Source: Bacteroidales bacterium UBA4070
GTDB lineage: Bacteria > Bacteroidota > Bacteroidia > Bacteroidales > VadinHA17
Assembly: GCA_002383485.1 (NCBI GenBank)
Contig: DFYY01000022.1
Coordinates: 4,330 to 68,329, forward strand
Direction of reading: 5' to 3'
Length of the DNA stretch: 64,000 nucleotides
Position 1 is the first letter of the stretch, and each line of letters starts with the position of its first letter. Shown in pieces: positions 8,375 through 16,368 of the stretch. The notes under the pieces are model-generated. The model was not told the DNA's origin, made no database searches, and saw nothing but the letters and a program-made list of their open reading frames with translations. Both the position numbers and the translations under genes were made by a program.

Positions 8375-9331
8375 ATGAGCAAGAAGCTTGCAGTTATTGC
8401 CCTTGGAGGCAATGCTCTCCTGAGGGGCGACCAGTTAGGGACGATAGAGGAGCAGGAACAGAATACAACTGATACTCTTGAGAACCTTGTGTTTCTGCTG
8501 AAGGAGGGTTATGACATTGTAATCACCCACGGTAACGGCCCGCAGGTTGGGAATATCCTGATGCGCAACGATGCCGGTGAGCAACTGTATGGCATCGCGC
8601 AGATGCCGTTGGACATTTGCGTGGCAGATTCGCAGGGCGGAATAGGTTACATGATCGAGCGGATGTTCAAAAACGTTCTGAACAAACATGGCATAGACAA
8701 GAACGTGGTTTGTCTTATCACCACGGTTGTTGTTGACAAGGATGACCCTGCCTTCAGCGATCCGCAGAAGAGGGTAGGCAAGATCTATACAAAGGAGCAG
8801 GCTGATGAGCTCGCTAAGGCGAAGGGATGGGTTTTCCGGGAGGAGGTCAAGGCTCAGGGCGGATTCCGGAGGGTGGTGCCGTCACCCAAACCGGTGAGCA
8901 TCATGAACAATGAACTGATACGCGAACTTGCACTGCGCGGCAACATAGTCATTGCAGCCGGCGGCGGCGGTGTGCCGGTTTATATCGATGAAAAGAAGGA
9001 TGTCAGGCCGGCCGAGGCAGTCATTGACAAGGACCTGGCATCATCGCTGCTGGCATCGACGATAGGTGCGGATGAGTTTTATATACTGACTGATGTTCCT
9101 TATGTTTACATAAACTACAAGAAGCCGGATCAGGAGATAAAGGAGTTTCTGAATTATGAGGATACGCTGAAATATCTCAATGAAGGTCAGTTTACAAAGG
9201 GCAGCATGGCGCCAAAGATCGAAGCATGTCTTAACTTTGTCAAATCCGGCGGCAGCAAGAGTGTGATCACCGAGGCCTTCAAGCTTGAGGACCGCAGGTA
9301 TGGTACGAAGATAACCATGGAATATGACTAG
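8375..9331 (+). CDS. arcC: Carbamate kinase
   Basis: Catalyses carbamoyl phosphate + ADP = ATP + carbamate, the ATP-yielding last step of arginine or citrulline fermentation. The 318 residues carry the amino-acid-kinase signatures: ALGGNALL at the N terminus, ITHGNGPQVGN (about 50-60), the family segment PSPKPVSI (about 170), IAAGGGGVPV (about 194-203), VIDKDLASSLLA (about 217-228), and a C-terminal KGSMAPKIEA block. Length and motifs are complete. The ornithine carbamoyltransferase gene follows on the same strand after 190 bases, which suggests a joint catabolic role; arginine deiminase is not in the window. Confidence 0.95.
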   Translation: MSKKLAVIALGGNALLRGDQLGTIEEQEQNTTDTLENLVFLLKEGYDIVITHGNGPQVGNILMRNDAGEQLYGIAQMPLDICVADSQGGIGYMIERMFKNVLNKHGIDKNVVCLITTVVVDKDDPAFSDPQKRVGKIYTKEQADELAKAKGWVFREEVKAQGGFRRVVPSPKPVSIMNNELIRELALRGNIVIAAGGGGVPVYIDEKKDVRPAEAVIDKDLASSLLASTIGADEFYILTDVPYVYINYKKPDQEIKEFLNYEDTLKYLNEGQFTKGSMAPKIEACLNFVKSGGSKSVITEAFKLEDRRYGTKITMEYD

Positions 9332-9341
9332 GCCGGAAGAT

Positions 9342-9383
9342 TTGCGAGTTGCGAGTTGCGAGTTGCGAGTTGCGAATTGCGAT
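9342..9383. repeat. Six tandem heptamers TTGCGAG/A/T
   Basis: Four exact TTGCGAG units are followed by TTGCGAA and TTGCGAT, head to tail, starting 10 bases after the carbamate kinase stop. Related TTGCGAA/TTGCGAT words recur on the other side of the next gene (10527-10565). Confidence 0.9.
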
Positions 9384-9485
9384 TGAACCCGCCGGACATA
9401 AAAGAATTGTATAACAGACAGCAGGCAATAGTGAATTAGTAATCAAATTATCAGAAGGTCTGACTGCATGACCGCATTACTGCAC

Positions 9486-9507
9486 GACTTTCAGACTTTA
9501 GACTTTT
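9486..9507. repeat. Short GACTTT(C/A/T) repeats before ornithine carbamoyltransferase
   Basis: GACTTTC, GACTTTA and GACTTTT follow one another, with a single A between the first two. Together with the TTGCGAG run at 9342 they make the 190-base spacer 9332-9521 largely low-complexity. I see no gene in it and no convincing promoter. Confidence 0.65.
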
Positions 9508-9521
9508 AATAAATAATAATT

Positions 9522-10520
9522 ATGGCATACAATTTACGCAACCGCAGTTTCCTGAAGCTGCTCGACTTCACCCCTGAGGAGATCAAATTTCTCCTTGACC
9601 TATCATTTGAGCTCAAAAAGGCGAAATATGCCGGAACCGAACAGCCCAGGCTGAACGGCAAGAACATCGCTCTGATATTCGAGAAAACCTCAACCCGCAC
9701 CCGCTGTGCCTTCGATGTTGCAGCGTTTGACCAGGGAGCACACGTCACTTACCTGGGTCCCTCCGGATCACAGATCGGACACAAGGAATCGATGAAAGAC
9801 ACCGCCAGGGTGCTCGGCAGGATGTATGACGGCATAGAGTACCGTGGTTACGGGCAGGAGATAGTCGAGGAGCTTGCAGCATATGCCGGTGTGCCGGTGT
9901 GGAACGGTCTTACAAATGAGTTTCATCCCACCCAGATACTGGCCGACTTCATGACCATGCTGGAGCATACTGACAAGCCAATAAACAAGATCAGCTTTTG
10001 CTATCTGGGTGATGCCCGCAACAACATGGGCAATTCACTCATGGTTGGCGCTGCCAAGATGGGCATGGATTTCCGTGCTGCTGCCCCGAAGGCATGCCAG
10101 CCTGCAGACGACCTTGTGAAACAGTGCCGCGAGATAGCCGTAACCACAGGAGCAACGATCACACTCACGGAGGATGTTGCCGAGGCAGTAAAGGGTGTGG
10201 ACTTTCTATATACCGATGTGTGGGTGTCAATGGGTGAACCTGAGTCTGTCTGGGAAGAGCGGATAAGGTTGCTGAAACCCTACCAGGTAAATGCAGAGGT
10301 TATCCGGCTCACCGGCAACCCGGGAGTTAAGTTCCTGCATTGCCTGCCAGCCTTCCACAACAGGGAGACAAAGATGGGAGAGGATATCTTCAAAAAGTAC
10401 GGTTTGGATGGTTTGGAGGTGACGGAAGAGGTATTCGAGTCTCCGCATTCGATCGTCTTTGATGAGGCAGAGAACCGCATGCATACTATCAAGGCGGTGA
10501 TGGTGGCCACCTTGGGGTAA
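9522..10520 (+). CDS. argF: Ornithine carbamoyltransferase
   Basis: Joins ornithine and carbamoyl phosphate to form citrulline, or runs in reverse when citrulline is fermented. The 332-residue protein has the carbamoyl-phosphate site STRTRCAF (about 56-63), the HPTQ loop in NEFHPTQILADF (about 130-141), the ornithine-binding segment DVWVSMGEPE with the diagnostic SMG, and the HCLPAFH loop near residue 274. These make it a true ornithine enzyme rather than an acetylornithine or putrescine one. Location behind carbamate kinase favours the catabolic direction (arcB), but the sequence alone does not settle anabolic versus catabolic use. It is flanked on both sides by TTGCGA-type repeats. Confidence 0.95.
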   Translation: MAYNLRNRSFLKLLDFTPEEIKFLLDLSFELKKAKYAGTEQPRLNGKNIALIFEKTSTRTRCAFDVAAFDQGAHVTYLGPSGSQIGHKESMKDTARVLGRMYDGIEYRGYGQEIVEELAAYAGVPVWNGLTNEFHPTQILADFMTMLEHTDKPINKISFCYLGDARNNMGNSLMVGAAKMGMDFRAAAPKACQPADDLVKQCREIAVTTGATITLTEDVAEAVKGVDFLYTDVWVSMGEPESVWEERIRLLKPYQVNAEVIRLTGNPGVKFLHCLPAFHNRETKMGEDIFKKYGLDGLEVTEEVFESPHSIVFDEAENRMHTIKAVMVATLG

Positions 10521-10525
10521 TTTCG

Positions 10526-10565
10526 ATTTGCGAATTGCGATGTGCGAATTGTGTAAATCGCAAAT
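10526..10565. repeat. Inverted repeat ATTTGCGA...TCGCAAAT between convergent genes
   Basis: Perfect 8-base arms at 10526-10533 and 10558-10565 enclose further TTGCGA/GTGCGA words. It fills the 45-base gap between the convergent ornithine carbamoyltransferase and DUF456 genes, so it may stop transcription from both sides. There is no T run, so terminator activity is uncertain. Confidence 0.55.
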
Positions 10566-11042
10566 TTATACTATCAGTGCTTTGATGAAATAGAATGTCA
10601 TAAGCAGTGATGCAGCGAGTTTCAATCCCACGCCGGTAAGGAAACCAAGCAGGCTTCCGAATCCGGCTTTAAGGGCATATTTGACGTCATCCTTGAATAT
10701 CAGCTCGCCTATTACGGCCCCGATAAACGGTCCGATGATTATGCCCAGCGGTCCCAGGAAGAGCCCTATTATCAATCCTACCGTGGCACCCCTCATCCCG
10801 TACTTCGAGCCACCAAACTGGCGTGTACCCCATATGGGAACCACGTAGTCAATCACTGTGACCACCACTGCCACTATACCCAGTATTATGAAGAGGTTCT
10901 TGCTGATGTCTGCAAACCGTGTGAAGTGCAGTACCACCAGCCCCAGGTAGGTGAGCGGCGGGCCGGGAAGGATCGGCAGCAGGCAACCTGCAATGCCAAG
11001 TATCATCAGAACAATGGCAAGAGCCAATAGTAAATATTCCAT
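10566..11042 (-). CDS. DUF456 family membrane protein
   Basis: The chosen start is ATG 11042 (MEYLLLALAIVLMI), placing the first membrane segment at the N terminus; an upstream in-frame codon at 11075 would add eleven polar residues and nearly touch the preceding gene. The 158 residues are almost all hydrophobic: LPILPGPPLTYLG near residue 20-32, a middle GTRQFGGSKYGMRGATVGLIIG segment, then glycine-rich helices (FLGPLGIIIGPFIGAVIGE). That Gly-rich pattern is typical of DUF456, whose function is not known. It lies 35 bases downstream of the PUR gene on the same strand and is likely co-transcribed with it. Confidence 0.85.
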   Translation of the reverse strand: MEYLLLALAIVLMILGIAGCLLPILPGPPLTYLGLVVLHFTRFADISKNLFIILGIVAVVVTVIDYVVPIWGTRQFGGSKYGMRGATVGLIIGLFLGPLGIIIGPFIGAVIGELIFKDDVKYALKAGFGSLLGFLTGVGLKLAASLLMTFYFIKALIV

Positions 11043-11077
11043 CTGTCTGGTGGTTTCAGTCTGTAAGAAGGGCACTC

Positions 11078-11464
11078 TTACCTGGTGCCCAGTTCATCAA
11101 AATCAACATCGGAAAATTCGCCTGCAGCGACTTCGCTGACGGCCTCCTCAGTCTCTTCGGATCCGACAGGTAATGAATGAAACACCACTCCGTTGCCTGC
11201 AAAGGCTACTGCTTCGCGAAGGCCTTCCGTAAACTTTTCAAAATCCTCCTTATACAAAAAGATTTTGTGTTTTTCGTAAAACATCTTTCCCTCTTTCCCA
11301 AGCCGCTTCTTGCTTTCAGTGATAGTCAGGTAAAGATCTTCATGGCGTGTTGACTTTACGTCGAAAAAGTAAGTTCTCTTTCCCGCCCTGACAACTTTTG
11401 TAAATACCTCATCCTTATCACTTCTCTCATTCTGACCTTCAATTCTTCCTTTCTCTGCTTCCAT
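11078..11464 (-). CDS. PUR-family (DUF3276) nucleic-acid-binding protein
   Basis: Small single-domain relatives of Pur-alpha bind single-stranded DNA or RNA; the Borrelia member BpuR is a global regulator. The 128 residues show the PUR repeat pattern: VFTKVVRAGKRTYFFDVKST, then DLYLTITESKK, KHKIFLYKEDFEKFTEGL and an acidic tail (EETEEAVSEVAAGEFSDVDFDEL). The family is widespread in Bacteroidota and spirochaetes. A strong promoter sits at 11505-11534 facing this gene. Its targets here cannot be told. Confidence 0.9.
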   Translation of the reverse strand: MEAEKGRIEGQNERSDKDEVFTKVVRAGKRTYFFDVKSTRHEDLYLTITESKKRLGKEGKMFYEKHKIFLYKEDFEKFTEGLREAVAFAGNGVVFHSLPVGSEETEEAVSEVAAGEFSDVDFDELGTR

Positions 11465-11504
11465 CAGTGGTGAATGTTTTAGGGTTTCAATCGGTTAGCA
11501 CGCT

Positions 11505-11534
11505 CAAATGTAACAATAATTTTTTCATATCAAA
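11505..11534 (-). promoter_or_regulatory. Bacteroidota-type promoter of the PUR gene
   Basis: On the minus strand TTTG, then 18 bases, then TACATTTG, an exact match to the -33/-7 consensus. Transcription should start near 11499, leaving a leader of about 35 bases. Confidence 0.7.
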
Positions 11535-11573
11535 ATGAGACAAATAAAAGTCGATACTTTTTTGACTCCGGTG

Positions 11574-11604
11574 TTTCACCTACTGCCCTTTTTTCTAACT
11601 TTGC
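11574..11604 (+). promoter_or_regulatory. Probable promoter of nusB
   Basis: TTTC at 11574-11577, 19 bases, then TAACTTTG (exact TAnnTTTG). It lies 24 bases before the nusB start. Confidence 0.5.
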
Positions 11605-11627
11605 TGCCTGGAAAAAATGTTCTTTAA

Positions 11628-12647
11628 ATGATAAGCAGAAGACAACTCAGGATAAAGGTGCTGGCTGTGCTCTATGCCTGTAACAGGAAAGAGCCTGATG
11701 ACCTTGATACGGCTGAGCAGGAGCTGACGCTTAGTATCCGGAAGAGTTACGACCTTTACCACTACCTGCTCCTTCTGCTCATAGCTCTCTCAGATCTGGC
11801 ACGTGAGAAGGTGGTACTTTCAGCCAACAAGAAAATGCCGGGTCCGGAGGATATTAATCCCAACAAGCGCTTTGCAGAGAACAGGCTCATTGCCCAGCTG
11901 AGGAATAATGAGGCGTTACGCATGTATGCTGAAGCCATGCCGGCATTATGGACCAGGAAGGACAAACTCAACAGCATGAGATCACTCAGCCGCTGGCTCT
12001 CAACACGCGGTCTGTCATGGTCTGACCATCCGGAAGTGGTGAGGAGCCTCTTCAGCGAGATGACAAGATGGGAAGTATACAATGCCTATATGACTTCTGA
12101 GGAGGACAGCTATAAGGCAGATCAGCGTTTCATCAGAGAACTGGTAACGAAACTTATTCCTGCATCGGAAGACCTTGCGGCAAACCTCGAGGAGCAGTCT
12201 GTTTACTGGAATGACGATCTCCCTTTTGTCTCGGCCATGATCCGCAATTCACTCAGCAAGTTCAGGGAGCATGATGACGGAAGAAACATCAGCATGCCGC
12301 CGCTCTTTACCAATGATGATGACGAGCAGTTTGTACGGGTACTGCTGAGGAAATCAATCCTCAACAGTGAGAAAAACAATGCAATGATTGATGCCCATAC
12401 CACCAACTGGGAGGTCGAAAGGATTGCGCTGATGGACAAGCTGGTGATGCAACTTGCTATTACCGAGCTGGTTGAATTTCCGGAGGTGCCGGTGAAAGTC
12501 ACGCTTAATGAATATATTGAAATCGCAAAAGAGTATAGCACAGCCAAAAGCAGTACTTTTGTGAACGGAATACTTGACAAGATTGTAAAAGAGATGAGGG
12601 CCAGCGGCGGTTTCACAAAGGCAGGTCGCGGACTGATAGGGGAATAG
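11628..12647 (+). CDS. nusB: Transcription antitermination factor NusB (long Bacteroidota form)
   Basis: NusB acts with NusE (S10) on boxA RNA to keep polymerase going through rRNA operons. The N terminus, MISRRQLRIKVLAVLYA, is the standard NusB opening, and the C-terminal half holds the usual NusB fold ending: WEVERIALMDKLVMQLAITEL, VKVTLNEYIEIAKEYST and SSTFVNGILDKI. The 339-residue length is about twice that of E. coli NusB owing to a long middle insert, which is normal in this phylum. A cluster of protein-export and cofactor genes follows on the same strand (DUF1573, yajC, ybbR, coaE), a common arrangement in the group. Confidence 0.94.
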   Translation: MISRRQLRIKVLAVLYACNRKEPDDLDTAEQELTLSIRKSYDLYHYLLLLLIALSDLAREKVVLSANKKMPGPEDINPNKRFAENRLIAQLRNNEALRMYAEAMPALWTRKDKLNSMRSLSRWLSTRGLSWSDHPEVVRSLFSEMTRWEVYNAYMTSEEDSYKADQRFIRELVTKLIPASEDLAANLEEQSVYWNDDLPFVSAMIRNSLSKFREHDDGRNISMPPLFTNDDDEQFVRVLLRKSILNSEKNNAMIDAHTTNWEVERIALMDKLVMQLAITELVEFPEVPVKVTLNEYIEIAKEYSTAKSSTFVNGILDKIVKEMRASGGFTKAGRGLIGE

Positions 12648-12681
12648 CAGCAACAGAGTATTAAACGGAACTTGAGTCAGA

Positions 12682-13119
12682 ATGAAACGGAGTTTAACCT
12701 ATTTAATGGCAGTCATAATAACAGCAGCCTTTATTGCAGCCTCATGCGGGCACAGTCAGCAGGGCACGGGTAAAAACCAGCTGTCAGACACAACCGGTAT
12801 GGCGATGATTACATTCAATAATCCGGAGCACGACTTCGGGAAAGTCATGTCAGGGGAAAAGGTGGGATGCATTTTCACATACACCAACACCGGCGATGCC
12901 GATATGATCATTACCTCCGCCTCGGCCAGCTGCGGCTGTACCGTGCCGAAATATGACAAGCGGCCGGTGCCACCGGGCGGGTCAGGCACTATTGAAGTGG
13001 TGTTTGATACCTCCGGAAGAGAGGGAATACAGACAAAAACAGTTGTAGTTCAATCAAATGCAGAGAATAATTTAGTTATTTTGCGTATTATTGCCGATGT
13101 AACGAAAAGCGCCAGATGA
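12682..13119 (+). CDS. DUF1573 lipoprotein
   Basis: A 145-residue protein with a lipoprotein signal (MKRSLTYLMAVIITAAFIAASC, Cys near residue 22). The mature part has the DUF1573 features: HDFGKVMSGEKVGCIFTYTNTGD, ASASCGCTVPKYDKRPVPPG with the conserved CGC, and GTIEVVFDTSGREG. The fold is an Ig-like (ASH/MSP-type) beta-sandwich. It lies 34 bases after nusB and 91 bases before yajC. The cellular role of the family is unknown; the envelope location is firm. Confidence 0.9.
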   Translation: MKRSLTYLMAVIITAAFIAASCGHSQQGTGKNQLSDTTGMAMITFNNPEHDFGKVMSGEKVGCIFTYTNTGDADMIITSASASCGCTVPKYDKRPVPPGGSGTIEVVFDTSGREGIQTKTVVVQSNAENNLVILRIIADVTKSAR

Positions 13120-13210
13120 TATTCATCCTGAAGGTTTCAACTACCTGAAGGGCATCTTGGCAGGCAAAACAGGAATAAAGACAAGTAAAAACAAACACGA
13201 ACAAAAAAAA

Positions 13211-13537
13211 ATGACAACACTCGCATCAATCTATTTACAGGCTGCACCGGCCCAGGGAAGCCCCAGCCTCATCACCGGACTCCTTCCGCTGGTACTGGTC
13301 TTCGTAGTATTTTATTTTTTCATGATCAGGCCTCAGATGAGGAAGCAAAAGGAACTGACCAACTATCGCAATGCAATTGGCAAGGGTGACAAGGTAATAA
13401 CAACAGGTGGTATCTACGGCAAGGTAGTAGACGTTACTGAGAATGTGGTGACCGTCGAGATCGCCAACGATGTAAGGATAAGGGTTGATAAGAACGCTAT
13501 CCTTAAGGATCCATCTGACGTCGCTGCCAAGCAGTAA
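13211..13537 (+). CDS. yajC: Preprotein translocase subunit YajC
   Basis: Small inner-membrane partner of SecDF in protein export. The chosen start is ATG 13211 (MTTLASIYLQAAPAQG), because the upstream in-frame codon at 13157 is TTG and would add 18 charged residues. The 108 residues contain one membrane segment (GLLPLVLVFVVFYFFMI, about 20-36) followed by the signature RPQMRKQKE and then the cytoplasmic motif KGDKVITTGGIYGKVVDV. Ends with the usual acidic/basic tail. All expected parts are present. Confidence 0.94.
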   Translation: MTTLASIYLQAAPAQGSPSLITGLLPLVLVFVVFYFFMIRPQMRKQKELTNYRNAIGKGDKVITTGGIYGKVVDVTENVVTVEIANDVRIRVDKNAILKDPSDVAAKQ

Positions 13538-13646
13538 ACGATCCTCCTGAGGCGATCCGGTGTCATCGCAAGGCGACGGACGATCGTCCTTAGGTGTTAT
13601 GCCTTCGCCGCAAGGTAAACAGCACAGTTGCAAAACGAACAGAAGA
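13538..13646. other. Structured GC-rich spacer between yajC and ybbR
   Basis: The spacer holds the perfect 12-base palindrome GGACGATCGTCC (13578-13589) and several related words (GGCGATC, GGCGACG, CGCAAGG) that can pair with each other (for example GCGAT with ATCGC across 8 bases). No start codon, T run or promoter consensus is evident. It may be a decayed repeat element or a folded mRNA leader. Confidence 0.4.
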
Positions 13647-14378
13647 ATGACAGAAAAACGAAACCAGCAGGAACGATTTCTGAACAGGGAGCTCCCTGTT
13701 TTTGCCTTTTTCCTGCTGCTTTCGTTTATTTTCTGGTATCTCAATGAGCTGAGCAAGGAGTTGCAGGGCACCATCAACTATCCTGTGAGATATATCAATC
13801 CACCGAAGGATCGTATTGTTACCGGTGAGTTGCCGGACAAGCTAGAGATGGATCTGCGGGGACCGGGTTACTCCATACTCAAAGTAAAGCTTTCCGGCAG
13901 CAGGGCTCCTGTGGTGATTGACTTCTCGAAGATTACGCCGCGCCGGATACCGGGGACCATGCCGAGGTACTACCTCGTCACATCGGGGCTGATCAGCAAT
14001 TTTTCAAGGCAGTTGCATGCTGACTTTGATATACTTGCAATCCACCCTGATACCCTGTTTTTTGGCTATGACAAACTGGTGACCAGAAAGCTGCCCGTGA
14101 AGCCAATCCTTCATGTGGAACTGGCCGAAGGAAGGAAGGTAATAGTTTTGGCTGACCCTGACAGCATCACGGTCACCGGCCCGCAACACGTGCTGGACAC
14201 TGTGGACTTCATACCCACAAGGCACCGGAACTTCAAACGGACAAACGAGAACTTCAAGTCGAAGATACCGATTGAAGTCCCTGAATATCTGCAGACAATG
14301 CAGAAAAAAGTGACTGTGGAGGTGACAATCACCGGCAAGACGTCGTCATTCTTCGGACTGAAACAAACAAAGGATTAA
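13647..14378 (+). CDS. YbbR-like domain protein
   Basis: The chosen start is ATG 13647 (MTEKRNQQERFL); an earlier GTG in frame lies inside the structured spacer. One membrane segment (LPVFAFFLLLSFIFWYL, about 15-31) anchors a periplasmic part made of YbbR-type beta repeats: about 45-135 (QGTINYPVRYINPPKDR, DKLEMDLRGPGYSILKVKL) and about 150-235 (KLPVKPILHVELAEGRKV, DSITVTGPQHVLDTVD). In Firmicutes such proteins (CdaR) control the c-di-AMP cyclase CdaA, but no cyclase gene is next to it here. It lies in the yajC-ybbR-coaE run that is common in Bacteroidota. Function is inferred from the family only. Confidence 0.85.
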   Translation: MTEKRNQQERFLNRELPVFAFFLLLSFIFWYLNELSKELQGTINYPVRYINPPKDRIVTGELPDKLEMDLRGPGYSILKVKLSGSRAPVVIDFSKITPRRIPGTMPRYYLVTSGLISNFSRQLHADFDILAIHPDTLFFGYDKLVTRKLPVKPILHVELAEGRKVIVLADPDSITVTGPQHVLDTVDFIPTRHRNFKRTNENFKSKIPIEVPEYLQTMQKKVTVEVTITGKTSSFFGLKQTKD

Positions 14379-14390
14379 GTTACCCTGGTG

Positions 14391-14990
14391 ATGGCAAGGA
14401 GACTGGGTATAACCGGCGGTATAGGGAGCGGCAAGACAACCGTTTGCAGGATCTTCAGGGTTTTGGGAATTCCTGTGTTTGTTACAGACAACGTGGCAAA
14501 GGAACTCATGAACAGCGATGATGAGATCCGTATGCGGCTCAACCAAATTGCAGGTAAGGATCTTTTTCTCTCCGGCTCACTTGACAGGAAAGAACTTGCC
14601 AGAATAATATTCAACCGGCCGGATCTTCTCCGTAAGGTCAATGAAGCGGTCCACCCCACGGTACTCAGGCAATTTGACGAATGGGCTTCGGGTGCAGAGG
14701 CACCGTATGTTATTATGGAGTCGGCTATACTGTTTGAGGCGGGAGCTGATTCACTGGTTGACAGGGTGGCAACCATATCCGCCCCTGTGGAGGAGCGTAT
14801 AGCACGGGTTATGGGACGCAATGACCTGAGCCGGGAGGAGGTGATCGGACGAATCAACAACCAGCTTGAGGATGAGGAGAGAGAGGAGCAGTCCTACTAT
14901 GTTATCAACAACGCGGACAACGAAATGATTATTCCGGAGATTCTGAAGATTCATGAAGATATGCTCCGTATTGCAGGAAAGGATAGGTGA
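14391..14990 (+). CDS. coaE: Dephospho-CoA kinase
   Basis: Phosphorylates dephospho-CoA to coenzyme A, the last step of CoA synthesis. The ATG at 14391 is preferred to a GTG one codon upstream. The P-loop is GITGGIGSGKTT near residues 6-17; DNVAKELM (about 34-41) is the family's CoA-site region, and HPTVLRQF and RNDLSREEVIGRINNQ carry the lid and late conserved Arg residues. The 199-residue length is standard. It is 12 bases after ybbR, and its TGA overlaps the ATG of the next gene by one base. Confidence 0.95.
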   Translation: MARRLGITGGIGSGKTTVCRIFRVLGIPVFVTDNVAKELMNSDDEIRMRLNQIAGKDLFLSGSLDRKELARIIFNRPDLLRKVNEAVHPTVLRQFDEWASGAEAPYVIMESAILFEAGADSLVDRVATISAPVEERIARVMGRNDLSREEVIGRINNQLEDEEREEQSYYVINNADNEMIIPEILKIHEDMLRIAGKDR

Positions 14991-15724
14991 TGGGTAAGTT
15001 TGCCAAGTGGATAGGCGGAGGCCTTGGCTTTGTCTTCGGAGGCCCGATAGGAGGGCTGCTGGGATTCTTCCTGGGCTCGGTGGTTGACGGAACCTCTGTC
15101 AGGTCGGAGCAGACCGGAGGTGACCGCAGGGTATACCGCACAACACCGGGCGATTTTGGGATGAGCCTGATAGTGCTTATTGCAGCCGTGATGAAGGCTG
15201 ACGGAAAGATTCTGAGGTCAGAGCTCGATTATGTAAAGCGGTATTTCATCACGCAGTTCGGCCCCGAGACGGCACAGGAGGCTCTTCAGATGCTGCGTGA
15301 CCTGCTCAGGCAGGACATTCCGCTGAGGGATGTATGTAACCAGATAAGGCATAACATGGACTACCCTTCACGGTTACAGCTGATACATATACTCTGGAAT
15401 ATTTCAGCAGCTGACAATCGCTTTGAAACGGCAGAGACAAACGTCATCAAGACAATAGCTGACTACCTCGGCATTACGCATGGCGATTATGATTCAATCA
15501 GAAACATGTTTATCCCGTCAACTGACGCAGCTTATCGTGTCCTGGAGGTGGAACGCTCTGCAACGGACGAGGAACTAAAGAAGGCATACAGGAAGATGGC
15601 GCTGAAGTATCATCCTGATAAGGTAAACCACCTGGGAGAAGACTTCAGGAAAAATGCAGAAGAGAAGTTCAAGGCGGTCAACGAAGCATGGGATAAGATT
15701 AAGAAGGAACGCAATATTGTCTGA
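14990..15724 (+). CDS. TerB-like / J-domain co-chaperone (DjlA-type)
   Basis: The ATG at 14990 overlaps the coaE stop (TGATG), pointing to translational coupling. The order of parts is a Gly-rich hydrophobic N terminus (IGGGLGFVFGGPIGGLLGFFLG, split here by family), a TerB-like helical domain (about 50-165: LIVLIAAVMKADGKI, and LIHILWNISAADNRFE), and a C-terminal J domain (about 175-244) with YRVLEVERSATDEELKKAYR and the diagnostic HPDK tripeptide in MALKYHPDKV. The 244-residue length matches DjlA-like proteins, which stimulate DnaK at the inner membrane. The client is unknown. Confidence 0.9.
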   Translation: MGKFAKWIGGGLGFVFGGPIGGLLGFFLGSVVDGTSVRSEQTGGDRRVYRTTPGDFGMSLIVLIAAVMKADGKILRSELDYVKRYFITQFGPETAQEALQMLRDLLRQDIPLRDVCNQIRHNMDYPSRLQLIHILWNISAADNRFETAETNVIKTIADYLGITHGDYDSIRNMFIPSTDAAYRVLEVERSATDEELKKAYRKMALKYHPDKVNHLGEDFRKNAEEKFKAVNEAWDKIKKERNIV

Positions 15725-15767
15725 TAAACAGGTATATATCAATTATTAACAATTAATTATCTAAGAA

Positions 15768-16367
15768 ATGAACCTTAAGGATATTCTGGCTGTCTCCGGT
15801 GAAGGCACGCTTTTCAAATTCATTGCCCAGGGCAAGAATGCCGTTATAGTGGAGAATCTTGAGACAGGTCGGCGCTTCAGTGCCGGTGCAACCGCCAAGG
15901 TCAGTGCTCTTGATGAGATTGCCATCTTCACCACGGGTGAGGATATGCCTCTGTCAAAGGTCATGGACCGCATCCACGATAAGGAAAACGGAGGGGAGGC
16001 GCTTTCACACAAGCAGCCTGATGCCGGGCTGAAGAACTATTTTGCGGAGGTGCTGCCTGAGTATGACCGTGACAGGGTTTATATTTCCGACATCAAAAAG
16101 GTGCTGCACTGGTACAATATCCTGCATAAGCTCAACCTTCTTGTCAAGGAAGAGGAGAAGCCGGAAGAGAGTGCCGGAGATGAAGTTTCAGATGCCGCAA
16201 CCGGAGACGCAGCTAAAAGTAGTACAGGTGTTGCAACCGGAAAAGCAGTCGGCGTTGCTGCCAGTAAAAAAACGGGCGCCAAAGCGAAGGAGAAAGCTGG
16301 TTTCAAAGCGGCTTCCAAAACGGAATCTGGTTCAGGCAAGAAGTATAAACCGTCAGGAAGCAAGTAG
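15768..16367 (+). CDS. DUF5606 domain protein
   Basis: A Bacteroidota-specific soluble protein of 199 residues. The conserved part is residues 1-130: MNLKDILAVSGEGTLFKFIA, ALDEIAIFTTGEDMPLSKV, KKVLHWYNILHKLNLL. The last 65 residues are a low-complexity Ala/Lys/Ser/Thr/Gly tail (for example GAKAKEKAG) that is probably disordered. The agmatinase gene starts one base after the stop, so the two are one transcript. The function of the family is not known. Confidence 0.85.
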   Translation: MNLKDILAVSGEGTLFKFIAQGKNAVIVENLETGRRFSAGATAKVSALDEIAIFTTGEDMPLSKVMDRIHDKENGGEALSHKQPDAGLKNYFAEVLPEYDRDRVYISDIKKVLHWYNILHKLNLLVKEEEKPEESAGDEVSDAATGDAAKSSTGVATGKAVGVAASKKTGAKAKEKAGFKAASKTESGSGKKYKPSGSK

Positions 16368-16368
16368 A

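Noticed and set aside
9342..9383. Tandem TTGCGAG units looked at as a CRISPR array.
   Set aside because: Units are 7 bases with no spacers and no cas genes nearby.
9522..10520. Putrescine or N-acetylornithine carbamoyltransferase instead of ornithine carbamoyltransferase.
   Set aside because: The ornithine-binding SMG segment and the HCLPAFH loop are both standard for ornithine enzymes.
16042..16368. Upstream extension of the agmatinase frame by 109 codons.
   Set aside because: It lies wholly inside the DUF5606 gene in another frame, and the agmatinase family begins at the ATG 16369.
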